64,000 nucleotides of DNA. Source: Propionibacteriaceae bacterium. GTDB taxonomy: Bacteria > Actinomycetota > Actinomycetes > Propionibacteriales > Propionibacteriaceae. Each line of letters starts with the position of its first letter. Within the stretch, counting starts at the first letter, position 1. The stretch spans positions 1 to 64,000 of the forward strand of contig WRIJ01000008.1 of NCBI GenBank assembly GCA_009782785.1, given 5' to 3'. Shown in pieces: positions 1 through 8,320 of the stretch. The position numbers were made by a program, and so were the translations under genes. Under the pieces are notes generated by a model. It was not told where the DNA came from and searched no databases. It saw only the letters and a list, made by a program, of their open reading frames with translations.

Positions 1-165
1 AACAGGCAGGGTTCGGGTCAAGTGTCCTCCACAAAATGGCTCTGGAAACTGCCAAGAAATGATACAATGCAAACGCTTAATCCAGCAAAAGCCCTCTGTT
101 ACTGGGATTTTAAGAAATCAAAATACCACCTGCCAACAAAATTCTTTTTATCAATAGATGGTTCT

Positions 166-241
166 TGGTCGGGGCGAGAGGACTCGAACCTCCGATCTCC
201 TGCTCCCAAAGCAGGCGCGCTAGCCACTACGCTACGCCCCG
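166..241 (-). tRNA. tRNA-Pro (anticodon UGG)
   Basis: Read on the minus strand this folds as a full cloverleaf. The acceptor arms CGGGGCG and CGCCCCG pair over seven bases, and the anticodon stem CCTGC/GCAGG encloses the loop TTTGGGA, giving anticodon TGG (proline). The T-arm carries the standard GGTTCGAGTCC core. A 3' CCA (TGG at 166-168 on the plus strand) is encoded. It decodes CCA/CCG-type proline codons. It stands alone, downstream of the MarC-family gene on the same strand. A TAGACT hexamer about 32 bases upstream (273-278) could be a -10 box but has no convincing -35 partner. Confidence 0.96.
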
Positions 242-328
242 AAAATGGTGACACTATCAGCACCGGCTGATTAGTCTACGGTGTCCCGCAGGCGAAAAGC
301 GAATCACTCACGTATTCTTCTTCCACTG

Positions 329-931
329 TTATGAGAAAAAACCAAGGACCCCGTCAGCCATCATCTGCACAGCAATAGCAGCCAAGAGCACACCGGCAAT
401 ACGAGTCAAGAGAGTGATTCCTGCATCTTTCAGGAGGAGTTGAATATTTTCCGAAAACCCCAAGATCAGAAAAACAGTGATCATAGCGCAGACGAGCGCC
501 GCCGCAACCAGAAGATAACCGATGCCACTGGTTGCTTGAACAGCAACCATGATGGCAACGATAGCTCCCGGACCGGCGAGCAACGGCGTCCCCAACGGTA
601 CAACAGCAACATTGACTGTGCTACTTCCTGGGACTTCGGCAGTATCCATCTCACCCATGAGCAATTGGAGGGCAACCAAGAGGAGCAGAAGGCCCCCAGA
701 AACCTGGAGAGCTTCAACAGAAATTTTGAGGTAAGTCAGTATCAATCGGCCAAAGACTGCAAAGACACCAATGACACCCAGAGCAACCAGTGACGCACGC
801 CCAGCAGCGCTGATTCTTTCTCGCCGGGTCATATGCTGTGTGAGACCAATGAAGACCGGAAGGAGACCTGGAGGGTCCAAAATCACCCATAGCGTCACAA
901 AGGTCGACATGAACAAAAAGAGGTGAGCCAC
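329..931 (-). CDS. MarC family (UPF0056) integral membrane protein
   Basis: A 200-residue protein made almost entirely of hydrophobic helices, about six by eye. It carries family hallmarks: the N-terminal FVTLWVILDPPGLLPVF stretch (residues about 11-27), GTPLLAGPGAI in the middle, and a C-terminal helix ending near the stop. MarC proteins are inner-membrane proteins of unknown transport function; the old link to multiple antibiotic resistance was withdrawn. The start is a GTG. An in-frame ATG seven codons later (910) is the alternative and would fit the usual family N-terminus nearly as well. It lies divergent to trmB with only 54 bases between them, so both promoters must sit in that gap or inside the genes. 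Confidence 0.85.
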   Translation of the reverse strand: MAHLFLFMSTFVTLWVILDPPGLLPVFIGLTQHMTRRERISAAGRASLVALGVIGVFAVFGRLILTYLKISVEALQVSGGLLLLLVALQLLMGEMDTAEVPGSSTVNVAVVPLGTPLLAGPGAIVAIMVAVQATSGIGYLLVAAALVCAMITVFLILGFSENIQLLLKDAGITLLTRIAGVLLAAIAVQMMADGVLGFFS

Positions 932-985
932 ATCCCCAGCCTACTTCAGCAAGTCAAGGGCTGACCCACGATAGGATTTCTTTCC

Positions 986-1702
986 GTGAGCCAAGACCAG
1001 GTTGATCCACCACCACGTGGCATTGTTAGTTATGTACGGCGAGGGTCGCGCATGACCACAGCACAGAGAAAAGCCTTAGCTACCTTGGGGCCACAGTGGG
1101 TCATTGGGTGGAATCAGCCGAGAAACTCCACTGTTTTCTCGCACCAGGAGCCTCTCGACCTTGTCCAGATTTTTAGCCGCGAGGCCCCACTCGTGGTCGA
1201 GATTGGAGTGGGCCATGGAGAAACCCTCGTCGAAGCAGCACGAATGTACCCGGATCGTAATTTCCTAGGATTCGAAGTCTTTGATGCCTCCATTGCCTCG
1301 TGTTTATCGAAGATTGCCGACCACAACCTCTCCCATGTTCGACTCATTCGCGGGGACGGTGTCACTGGACTTTTCCATCTTGTACACAATCACTTAGTGG
1401 AAGAGATATGGGTATTCTTCCCTGATCCGTGGCCCAAAACTCGTCACCACAAGCGCAGACTACTTTCAGCTGACTTTCTCGACCTCGTGGTGAAGAAACT
1501 TGTGCCTTCTGGAATTCTGAGAACAGCAACAGATTGGGAACCCTACGCTGACGCCATTGATCATCTCATAGCCCAAGACTCACGGTTTGCGGTGTTGGGC
1601 GAGGATCGCTTCCCAACTCGCCCCATCACCAAATTCGAATCACGCGCTCTGAGGGCCGGTCGCCGAATCCATGATCGTTCCTTTCAGGTAGGTACGCCAT
1701 GA
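986..1702 (+). CDS. trmB: tRNA (guanine-N7)-methyltransferase TrmB
   Basis: A 238-residue SAM-dependent enzyme that methylates N7 of G46 in the variable loop of tRNAs. Visible family motifs are the SAM-binding loop VEIGVGHGE (residues 71-79), the diagnostic FFPDPWPKTRHHKRR segment (about 144-158) and TDWEPYA (182-188), plus the C-terminal RPITKFESRA block. The start is a GTG with a weak AGGA nine bases upstream. A TAGGAT hexamer (972-977) sits so close that the transcript might be nearly leaderless. It overlaps truA by four bases (ATGA), so the two are translationally coupled in a small RNA-modification cluster. Confidence 0.95.
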   Translation: MSQDQVDPPPRGIVSYVRRGSRMTTAQRKALATLGPQWVIGWNQPRNSTVFSHQEPLDLVQIFSREAPLVVEIGVGHGETLVEAARMYPDRNFLGFEVFDASIASCLSKIADHNLSHVRLIRGDGVTGLFHLVHNHLVEEIWVFFPDPWPKTRHHKRRLLSADFLDLVVKKLVPSGILRTATDWEPYADAIDHLIAQDSRFAVLGEDRFPTRPITKFESRALRAGRRIHDRSFQVGTP

Positions 1703-2514
1703 GGCTTCGCATTGATTTGAGCTACGATGGTACCGACTTTTCCGGTTGGGCTACCCAACCCGGTCTTCGTACTGTCCAATCCAGTGTGGAAACAGCTCTT
1801 GGGCAGGTTTTGGGTTTGTCTGACCCACCAACCACAGTGTGTGCAGGACGTACCGATGCTGGAGTCCATGCCCGAGGGCAGGTTGTCCATGTCGATCTTC
1901 CCTCTCCCACCTCGACCCCATGGCCGGATCTGGACATCCTGAGCCGCAGGTTCTCTCGCAGGTTGCCAAGCGACATTGTCTTGAGAAAACTCCTGGAAGC
2001 TCCCGCAGGTTTTGACGCACGATTCTCTGCCCTGTCCAGACTCTATGTCTACCGACTATGGGACAGTGATTGCTACGATCCTTTGACTCGGAAATACTCC
2101 ACCTGCTATTCCCATCCGCTCAATCTCAGCGCCATGCAACATGCCTCCCAAGACCTGCTTGGTCTCCATGATTTTGCTGCTTTCTGTCGAGCAAAACCTG
2201 GTGGAACCACCATTCGATGTCTCGAAACACTCACAGTTCGCCGCGAACTGTCAACCATGATCACGTTCACCGTGAAAGGTGATGCCTTCTGCCACTCCAT
2301 GGTTCGCTCACTTGTGGGGGCATTGGTAGCTATCGGGCGTGATTTTCGCAATCGGGAATGGTTGACTCACCATCTTTCATCGACGACCCGCGCACACGAT
2401 ATTACTGTCATGCCTGCTCATGGACTCACCTTGGAGAAGGTGTACTATCCGCACGACGAGGAACTCTCTGACCAGGCCAACCGCACTCGTACTCGAAGAG
2501 ATGAATTTCCATGA
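1699..2514 (+). CDS. truA: tRNA pseudouridine(38-40) synthase TruA
   Basis: A 271-residue TruA that isomerises uridines 38-40 in the anticodon arm of many tRNAs. The catalytic aspartate is D53 in GRTDAGVHA (residues 50-58). The N-terminal LSYDGTDFSGWA motif and the later YVYRLWD, FAAFCRAKPGGTT and FCHSMVRSLVGALVAIGR segments are all recognisable. Its start overlaps the trmB stop and its own stop overlaps the next start (ATGA at both ends), so three genes form one tight operon. In many actinobacteria truA follows rplQ in the ribosomal-protein cluster; here it is with trmB instead. Confidence 0.95.
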   Translation: MRLRIDLSYDGTDFSGWATQPGLRTVQSSVETALGQVLGLSDPPTTVCAGRTDAGVHARGQVVHVDLPSPTSTPWPDLDILSRRFSRRLPSDIVLRKLLEAPAGFDARFSALSRLYVYRLWDSDCYDPLTRKYSTCYSHPLNLSAMQHASQDLLGLHDFAAFCRAKPGGTTIRCLETLTVRRELSTMITFTVKGDAFCHSMVRSLVGALVAIGRDFRNREWLTHHLSSTTRAHDITVMPAHGLTLEKVYYPHDEELSDQANRTRTRRDEFP

Positions 2515-3113
2515 CACACTATTTCGACACCCCTGACACTCCTGGACGCCACTGGGACATACAGGTGAATATTTGGGGTCATGAACTCCAGCTCCACAGC
2601 TCATCGGGTGTCTTCTCGAGCGAAAAACTTGACCCTGGTACGGCTGTTCTTTTTCGCCTTGTTGAGCCACCGAAGGACGCTGCGATACGGATCCTCGATC
2701 TCGGATGTGGAATTGGACCCATTGCTCTCGGTCTTGGCCTATCCTGTCCTAGCGCCACCATTGATGCGGTTGATGTTAATCGCCGCGCTCTCGAATTGAC
2801 CAGGCTCAACGCTGAGCGACACCACGTGGGTCATCGAATCGTGGCTGTCCACCCAGAAGAGGTAAACCCGGAACAAACTTACGATCAGATCTGGTCGAAT
2901 CCGCCCGTACGCATTGGGAAAGATGAACTCCACAAACTTCTCCTTACCTGGTTGCATCGTCTCAAGGTGGATGGTGAGGCTATCGTGGTGATGGGGAAGA
3001 ATCTGGGAGCTGACTCCTTGCATCGATGGTTGGAATCCCAAGGTTTTCCGGTGACCAGGGTGGGTTCTGCCAAGGGGTACCGCGTTTTCCGCATCGGGGC
3101 TCTCCCCAGCTGA
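2511..3113 (+). CDS. class I SAM methyltransferase, RsmC/RlmG-like MTS domain
   Basis: A 200-residue protein with one Rossmann methyltransferase domain. Motif I is ILDLGCGIGP (residues 61-70), the acidic end of strand 2 is in DAVDVNRRAL (85-94), and the catalytic N-P-P signature is SNPPVRIGK (129-137). That signature and the preceding HSSSGVFSSEKLDPGT segment are typical of the MTS domain of RsmC/RlmG, which methylate N2 of guanine in 16S or 23S rRNA. It is about half the length of the enterobacterial enzymes and lacks their N-terminal pseudo-methyltransferase domain, as is usual in Gram-positive relatives. The exact target base cannot be assigned. It is the last gene of the trmB-truA cluster. 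Confidence 0.85.
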   Translation: MTHYFDTPDTPGRHWDIQVNIWGHELQLHSSSGVFSSEKLDPGTAVLFRLVEPPKDAAIRILDLGCGIGPIALGLGLSCPSATIDAVDVNRRALELTRLNAERHHVGHRIVAVHPEEVNPEQTYDQIWSNPPVRIGKDELHKLLLTWLHRLKVDGEAIVVMGKNLGADSLHRWLESQGFPVTRVGSAKGYRVFRIGALPS

Positions 3114-3172
3114 TCGCTCATACACCAGTGTGGAGAGTGGCTCAAAGATTCTGGAGCCATTACGCTGACAGG

Positions 3173-4408
3173 GTGAATGATACCTCAGACCTCCCCCGCG
3201 AGAACCCCACCACGTCCACCAAGACTTCCCCCACCTGGTTGAGAAAGTGGCCTATTGCCCTCATCGCTGTGATCACTGCTATCGTGGTAGCCGTCGTGTA
3301 TGCCACTGGCCTCATTCCAGGGTTCGGCCCTCGCATTCTTCCGGCGCGAGAAGGTACCCTTCTCACAGCCACACAGGGCCATGGTGATGGTCTATCCAAG
3401 GTCAAGATTTCTAAAGTTAAACCTCTCACTGACGTCACATCCATGGCGCTGGGAGCTCCTGGAAATCGACTCGTCGTCCATGGCGGTGAGGTCTATAGTT
3501 GGGGTGATTCGAATGATTCTGGCCAACTTGGCCACGGATCGATCTCACCAGTGGATGTTCCCACACGGATTGAGGATCTCCCCACCATCGTTGCAGTATC
3601 TGCAGGACTCGTTGATGCTTATGCTCTAGATGAGGACGGTCAAGTCTGGGGCTGGGGGCAGTACCTCCCCGTACCCGAAGCCTACTCAGCAAGAGACTCA
3701 CTGACTCCGATACCGATCCCGGGTCTGCCCGAAATTTCCCAACTCGTCTCCAGTGAGTACGCCACGTACGCACTCGACACCACAGGTACAGTGTGGGGTT
3801 GGGGTACGGATGTTGAACGACTACTGGGGTACGAAGAAGACAGTGGGCGCCTTCCAAGCCAGATCCCAGGGATTGAAAACATCACGTCTCTCGCCACTGG
3901 TGGGCACGTCACCCTTGCCCTTCAACAGGATGGGACAGTGTGGGTCTGGGGATACTCACCTCACGGTGACCTTGGTTTGGGGGACATCGACAACCAAAGC
4001 ATCCCTGCTCAAATACCCGACCTTCATGATGTGCGCCAAGTCGAACGAGGTCTCGCCACCAGTTATGCCCTCGATGGCCAGGGGTATGTCTATTGCTGGG
4101 GTTCCACTGAACTAGGCCAATGTGGTCAACCAACATCCACCATGGAAGAAGGCGATACCGGGTACTTCACGTCACCAGTCAAAGTTCCTGGCATAGAATC
4201 TGCCCAGCACTTGGTCGTCACTGATTCGATGGCCTACGCCTGGACTTCACCAGGGTTATGGGCTTGGGGAACTGGTTGGGGTGGAAGTCTCTTAGTCGAT
4301 AGCCACCCGCCCACACTGCTCGCACCGACCGCATTACCTGAGTTGAAATCCATCACTGGTATCTTCACCGATGAGTCGACCACTTTCCTCCTTGCTGGGT
4401 CGTGGTGA
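3173..4408 (+). CDS. membrane-anchored RCC1-repeat beta-propeller protein
   Basis: From the GTG at 3173 this gives 411 residues: a short Thr/Pro-rich N-terminus, one transmembrane segment (about residues 27-47, followed by GLIPGFGPR) and a long exported domain. That domain holds six to seven RCC1-type blades, each marked by a G-x-V-Y/W-x-WG core: GEVYSWGD, GQVWGWGQ, GTVWGWGT, GTVWVWGY, GYVYCWGS and GLWAWGTG. RCC1 propellers are protein-interaction platforms; no enzymatic role is visible. The start is uncertain because there is no clear Shine-Dalgarno sequence and the frame stays open upstream to 3026, inside the methyltransferase gene. The chosen start puts the membrane anchor near the N-terminus. 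Partner unknown. Confidence 0.75.
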   Translation: MNDTSDLPRENPTTSTKTSPTWLRKWPIALIAVITAIVVAVVYATGLIPGFGPRILPAREGTLLTATQGHGDGLSKVKISKVKPLTDVTSMALGAPGNRLVVHGGEVYSWGDSNDSGQLGHGSISPVDVPTRIEDLPTIVAVSAGLVDAYALDEDGQVWGWGQYLPVPEAYSARDSLTPIPIPGLPEISQLVSSEYATYALDTTGTVWGWGTDVERLLGYEEDSGRLPSQIPGIENITSLATGGHVTLALQQDGTVWVWGYSPHGDLGLGDIDNQSIPAQIPDLHDVRQVERGLATSYALDGQGYVYCWGSTELGQCGQPTSTMEEGDTGYFTSPVKVPGIESAQHLVVTDSMAYAWTSPGLWAWGTGWGGSLLVDSHPPTLLAPTALPELKSITGIFTDESTTFLLAGSW

Positions 4409-4529
4409 CCAAGCCAATCTTGACGTCCTTACTGGTGAGACATCCAGACTTTCTCCCCTAGGGACCCCTGACGACTGGTGATACTCTGAGGACAGTCGCA
4501 GAAGTGACAAGCCAAGCGAAGGAGAAGCT

Positions 4530-5027
4530 GTGACCGAGAATATTTCGAACGATGAAGTCGTTGACGAAGCAGTCCAAGAAATCATCGAAGAAGTGGTTGA
4601 AGAAACCGCCACAGACGCGGTTGAGGACATCGTATCCGCCGAATCGGAAATAGTTGTTGACCCAACCCCACCAGGACCTGTCGACCTTTCGCTCGACGAG
4701 CCACTCGTACTGGTCGAAGAAGACATCGAGGCACACAAGGAAGGCCCAGGAGGTTTAGCTGGAAAAGCTGGAGCCCTGTTCGGCAAGGTACGCAGCACCG
4801 CTGGCCCCGCCTTGGGCAAAGCTAAAGGTGTGGCCGGTGGAGTCGCAGGCAAAGCCAAAGACGTCGCCCGCCCTGTCGTCCACAAGACCAAGGACGCTGC
4901 TGGCCCCGCACTCAGCAAAGCCAAAGGTGTGGCCGGTGGAGTCGCAGGCAAAGCCAAAGACGTCGCTGGTGGAGTTGCCGGTAAAGCCAAAGGACTCCTC
5001 AAAGAAGACGAAGACTCCCAAGCATAG
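4530..5027 (+). CDS. acidic-head, Lys/Ala/Gly 11-mer repeat protein
   Basis: A 165-residue protein with no enzymatic motif. GTG start with AAGGAG six bases upstream. Residues 1-70 are very acidic (runs of Glu, Asp and Val); residues 80-156 are seven perfect-register 11-residue repeats of the form AGxxxGKxKxx, for example AGGVAGKAKDV. The tail KEDEDSQA is acidic again. Eleven-residue Lys-rich repeats are the hallmark of group 3 LEA proteins and, as KTKEGV-type repeats, of alpha-synuclein. Both form amphipathic helices on membranes or under drying. No signal peptide is seen, so it is probably cytoplasmic. Function is inferred only: stress protection or membrane binding. It lies directly upstream of sodA, five bases apart. 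Confidence 0.75.
   Translation: MTENISNDEVVDEAVQEIIEEVVEETATDAVEDIVSAESEIVVDPTPPGPVDLSLDEPLVLVEEDIEAHKEGPGGLAGKAGALFGKVRSTAGPALGKAKGVAGGVAGKAKDVARPVVHKTKDAAGPALSKAKGVAGGVAGKAKDVAGGVAGKAKGLLKEDEDSQA
4767..4997 (+). repeat. seven tandem 33-bp repeats encoding 11-residue units
   Basis: Seven consecutive 33-bp units encode AGALFGKVRST, AGPALGKAKGV, AGGVAGKAKDV, ARPVVHKTKDA, AGPALSKAKGV, AGGVAGKAKDV and AGGVAGKAKGL. A block starting at 4821 recurs at 4920 almost unchanged at the DNA level, an offset of 99 bp or three units. This suggests recent duplication of a three-unit block. Confidence 0.9.
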
Positions 5028-5032
5028 AGTGG

Positions 5033-5653
5033 ATGATTATGTATACACTGCCAGATTTGGACTATGACTATTCTGCCCTGGCCCCATGGATTTCACCAGA
5101 GATCATGGAGCTCCATCATTCCAAGCATCATCAAGCCTATGTCACAGGTGCAAACACAACACTTGACAAGCTTGATCAGGCGCGGGGATCAGGCGATTTC
5201 GCTGCTATCACCAAGCTCGAAAAGGACCTAGCCTTCCACCTGGGTGGCCATATCAATCACAGTGTTTTCTGGAAGAATATGTCACCGGATGGCGGAGGGG
5301 AACCCGATGGGATCCTTCAGGTCACCTTCGAAGAATATTTCTCTGGTTTCGCTAGTTTTCAAGCACAGTTCAACGAGGTAGCACTGAGCATTCAGGGCTC
5401 TGGTTGGGCCATTTTGGCTTGGGACCCCCTAGGTCAGCGACCACACATCTATCAACTCTATGATCAACAATCCAACCTGCCAGCGGGGCAGATTCCCTTA
5501 CTCCAACTTGATATGTGGGAGCACGCGTTCTATCTGCAATACCGCAATGTGAAGGCTGACTATGTCACTGCTTGGTGGAATGTGGTTGATTGGACCGATG
5601 TCTCTTCCCGCTTGAATCAGGCCACAACCGGGTCACTGACCTTGCTTGCTTAA
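5033..5653 (+). CDS. sodA: Fe/Mn-type superoxide dismutase
   Basis: A 206-residue enzyme that converts superoxide to O2 and H2O2. Metal ligands by alignment are H28 (in ELHHSKHH), H76 (GGHINHSVFW), D160 and H164 (LDMWEHAFYLQY). The GGH at 71-73 and the GSGWA at 122-126 look Mn-like, but the whole sequence is very close to the cambialistic Propionibacterium enzyme as I remember it, so metal choice is open. Two in-frame ATGs compete (5033 and 5039); the first gives the length of that homologue. No strong Shine-Dalgarno is present, and it may be co-transcribed with the repeat protein upstream. It converges on the glycosyltransferase gene, overlapping by four bases. Confidence 0.95.
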   Translation: MIMYTLPDLDYDYSALAPWISPEIMELHHSKHHQAYVTGANTTLDKLDQARGSGDFAAITKLEKDLAFHLGGHINHSVFWKNMSPDGGGEPDGILQVTFEEYFSGFASFQAQFNEVALSIQGSGWAILAWDPLGQRPHIYQLYDQQSNLPAGQIPLLQLDMWEHAFYLQYRNVKADYVTAWWNVVDWTDVSSRLNQATTGSLTLLA

Positions 5654-6765
5654 TCCTTCATGGGTGTTGAGCTGTGGGTCAGGAGACTTTCATGGAGAGT
5701 GAGCATCGCATCTATGGAGGCTTGCCAGGGATAATTCTCTGCATGCTTGCGTGCTGCCATCCTCATGGCCTGCTCGTCTTCTCGCAGACGTTCGGCAAGG
5801 TTCAACACGGCGTCGGCGAGAAAGACAGGGTCAGGACTGGCCCAACCTGCACAGCAAGGGTCAACGACCTCCCTAGCTCCCCCCCGATCAGCAACAACGA
5901 CCGGTGTCCCACACGCTAAAGCTTCGAGAGCGGTCAAACCAAAGGTCTCCACGGGACACACTGACAGGGCTATATCAGCCGAGGTGTAGGCCTCACTCAA
6001 GGCTGCACGCGATTCAAGGTACCCATGAAAGAACACTGGAGCTCCCCCAGCGAGAGTACGCAATTCCTCAAAATGAGGGCCTGTTCCATAGACATGAAGT
6101 TGAACATCAACCCCACGCCGATCCAGCTCCACAGCGGTCGCTACTGCCAAGTGCGGACTCTTTTCTCGCGATAGTGCCCCGGCATAGACGAGCGTCAATG
6201 GCCCATGGGATATCCCGCGGTCAGTGACAGGGGAAAACTCTTCAAGATCCACACCCCAAGGTTGAACCATCAAGTTGGCCTTTGTATTGATCCACTCCCC
6301 AGCACTGTACCGGGTAGTCACGACGATGCGATCGTAGTGTCGGGCAAGACGTCTGTTGAGGAAGTGGATTTGTCCAGCAACATCGAGTTCCATAGAGAAT
6401 GACAACATGTCATCCATACGATCATGGGACAGCAGTACGCTCGGAATCTGGCGTCTGGTTGCCCACTTGGCAGCCCATGTCATCATCCATCGATCCGAAA
6501 CCTCCACATTGGTCGGAGAAAATTGCTCCAGTACGCGACGGACCTTAGCCATATTGACTAGGACTCGATCACCTTTCATCATCAGTGGGGAAGCAATCGT
6601 GACCACTGTTCCTGCCGACGATGTTGATACACAGTCTTGAGCTCCAGGAACCACCAACAAACGTGTATGGCCGCTTTGGGCGTATCCTTCCCCCAGAGCA
6701 TCAACTGATCTTTTTAACCCATCTGAGGTCTGCGACACGAAGTTCGCCAATTGAGCTATACGCAT
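5650..6765 (-). CDS. GT4-family glycosyltransferase
   Basis: A 371-residue GT-B glycosyltransferase of family GT4. Visible elements are the N-terminal Rossmann start MRIAQLANFVSQTSDGL, the central VYAGALSREKSPHLAV (about 193-208), the FFHGYL turn and the sugar-nucleotide E-x7-E motif in VETFGLTALEALACGTPVVV. The overall layout resembles actinobacterial mannosyltransferases of the PimB/MgtA group, which add mannose from GDP-mannose to lipid acceptors. Donor and acceptor cannot be proved from sequence. No signal peptide or membrane helix: probably cytoplasmic, at the membrane surface. It is monocistronic in appearance, with a 107-base gap to the rluD-like gene upstream. Confidence 0.85.
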   Translation of the reverse strand: MRIAQLANFVSQTSDGLKRSVDALGEGYAQSGHTRLLVVPGAQDCVSTSSAGTVVTIASPLMMKGDRVLVNMAKVRRVLEQFSPTNVEVSDRWMMTWAAKWATRRQIPSVLLSHDRMDDMLSFSMELDVAGQIHFLNRRLARHYDRIVVTTRYSAGEWINTKANLMVQPWGVDLEEFSPVTDRGISHGPLTLVYAGALSREKSPHLAVATAVELDRRGVDVQLHVYGTGPHFEELRTLAGGAPVFFHGYLESRAALSEAYTSADIALSVCPVETFGLTALEALACGTPVVVADRGGAREVVDPCCAGWASPDPVFLADAVLNLAERLREDEQAMRMAARKHAENYPWQASIDAMLTLHESLLTHSSTPMKD

Positions 6766-6872
6766 GGGCCCTCCTGAACAACATCGCCTTGAGAATCAAT
6801 TCCCCGCCTTGCACTCCCCCACCCTACGGTATTGAAGTGCCCAGCTTCTATTCCCTTCACCTCGTGAACTCT

Positions 6873-7799
6873 TTAGTCGTCTGTGGGAGTTTGGCGCAAT
6901 TGCTCTAGTGCTTGCCTCAGATCTTCACGATAAGGCGAGGTGAAAGTCATCGATTCACCAGAGCGTGGGTGGGTGAATCCTAATTCAACTGCGTGGAGCC
7001 ATTGACGTTCCAGTCCTAGGCGTTGCCCCAGCTGTGGATCGCCACCATAGAGGAGGTCACCCACTAAAGGATGGCGCATATAAGCCATATGAACACGGAT
7101 CTGGTGAGTACGCCCAGTTTCCAGTTTGAGTTCCACCAGACTTGCTCCCAAGACTGTCTCCAGCACCTGGTAATGCGTCACAGCTTCACGGCCTTGGGCA
7201 GAAACCTCCATCTTCCATTGGGAGGTCTTAGTGTGGGCGATACCTCCGTGAATAGTGGAAGACTCAGGGCGCAGATACCCTTGAACCATACCATGATAGA
7301 TCTTGTGGACGACTCGAGCTGTAAAGGACTGTTTCAGTTTCACGTAAGCCATATCTGTTTTAGCTACCACCATTAACCCCGAGGTGCCCACGTCAAGGCG
7401 TGACACTATCCCTTGCCGCTCTGGAGGCCCTGTGGTCGAAATGACAAAACCTGCAGCCGCTAAATGCTCGACCACAGATGGGCCCTGCCACCCCAACGAA
7501 GGATGGGCAGCAACACCAGCTGGTTTATCGACAACAACAATGTCTGCGTCATCATAGACAATGTCTAACCCTGGGGCCAAGGTAGGGTGGACCGATATCG
7601 GCGGCGAGTCCTCAATCGTCATTTCGACCAGGGCACCCGCGCTCAGTCGATGAGACTTTGCTACAGGTTTGCCATCCACGAGCAATGATCCCCCATCGGC
7701 GGCTTGCTCAACCCGAGAACGACTAATTCCAAAGATTCGTGCTGCCCCCACATCAGCCCGTAAGTCTGCTAACCCCTCAGGAACAATGGCAACAACCAC
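6873..7799 (-). CDS. rluD: RluA/RluD-family 23S rRNA pseudouridine synthase
   Basis: A 308-residue enzyme with an N-terminal S4 RNA-binding domain (about 16-62, including SRSRVEQAADGGSLLVDGK) and a pseudouridine synthase domain. The catalytic aspartate is D136 in SRLDVGTSGLMVVAK. The family usually reads HRLD; here His is replaced by Ser, which occurs in Gram-positive members. The C-terminal TGRTHQIRVHM and HPLVGDLLYGG motifs are present. Specificity (RluD-type 1911/1915/1917 or another site) is inferred from the S4 domain and from its place directly downstream of lspA, two bases apart, which is the classical actinobacterial order. The start is a GTG. Confidence 0.9.
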   Translation of the reverse strand: MVVAIVPEGLADLRADVGAARIFGISRSRVEQAADGGSLLVDGKPVAKSHRLSAGALVEMTIEDSPPISVHPTLAPGLDIVYDDADIVVVDKPAGVAAHPSLGWQGPSVVEHLAAAGFVISTTGPPERQGIVSRLDVGTSGLMVVAKTDMAYVKLKQSFTARVVHKIYHGMVQGYLRPESSTIHGGIAHTKTSQWKMEVSAQGREAVTHYQVLETVLGASLVELKLETGRTHQIRVHMAYMRHPLVGDLLYGGDPQLGQRLGLERQWLHAVELGFTHPRSGESMTFTSPYREDLRQALEQLRQTPTDD

Positions 7800-7801
7800 A
7801 A

Positions 7802-8320
7802 TTAAACCTTGGTCACAGTGTCTTTCAACCGACTCCCATCCCAGGATATCTTCGGGAAGAGGGAAACCATGATTGCTAAAGCAGCAGCACCTGTGAGCAT
7901 CATGTCAGCGACATTAAACACGGCAAAGTACTTCAGAGAAATGAAATCAATGACATGGCCAAACATGAACCCTGGTGGTCGTACCATGCGATCTATCAGG
8001 TTCCCTAAAACCCCAGCCATACCCAGACCAATGATGATTGCCCAGATCGTACAGCGGACCCGAGACAGTGCGAAAACCGCTAAGAAAATCAGAACAATGA
8101 CACCGAGCGCAGCAAAGACCACCGTGAGGGAGGTGCCACGGCCAAAAGCTGCTCCAGGGTTGCGGATCAGTGAGAACTCGAGGAGGTTACCAATCAGAGA
8201 GACGCGTTGACCAGGGGCTAGACGAGAAATCGCCCAAGCTTTCGTGACTTGGTCGAAACTAACGCCGAAAGCAATGATCCCAGCGATGACAGCGGTGACC
8301 CACCGCCAGGATCGAGTCAT
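7802..8320 (-). CDS. lspA: lipoprotein signal peptidase LspA
   Basis: Signal peptidase II cleaves the signal peptide of diacylglyceryl-modified prolipoproteins; substrates here include the lipoproteins at 39.2, 59.2 and 59.8 kb. The chosen 172-residue product has four transmembrane helices and the family motifs FDQVTKAW (22-29), RNPGAAFG (53-60), GNLIDR with catalytic D110, and FNVADM with catalytic D139. The ATG at 8320 is preferred over the upstream in-frame start at 8410. It matches the family N-terminus and overlaps the traR-like stop as ATGA. Confidence 0.95.
   Translation of the reverse strand: MTRSWRWVTAVIAGIIAFGVSFDQVTKAWAISRLAPGQRVSLIGNLLEFSLIRNPGAAFGRGTSLTVVFAALGVIVLIFLAVFALSRVRCTIWAIIIGLGMAGVLGNLIDRMVRPPGFMFGHVIDFISLKYFAVFNVADMMLTGAAALAIMVSLFPKISWDGSRLKDTVTKV

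Noticed and set aside
22-270. Open frame across the left edge and tRNA-Pro
   Set aside because: It reads through the complement of a clear tRNA gene and has no protein-like character.
4334-5002. Repetitive Ala/Leu/Pro frame opposite the 11-mer repeat gene
   Set aside because: The repeats arise from the complementary strand of the real gene, which has a Shine-Dalgarno and a defined start.
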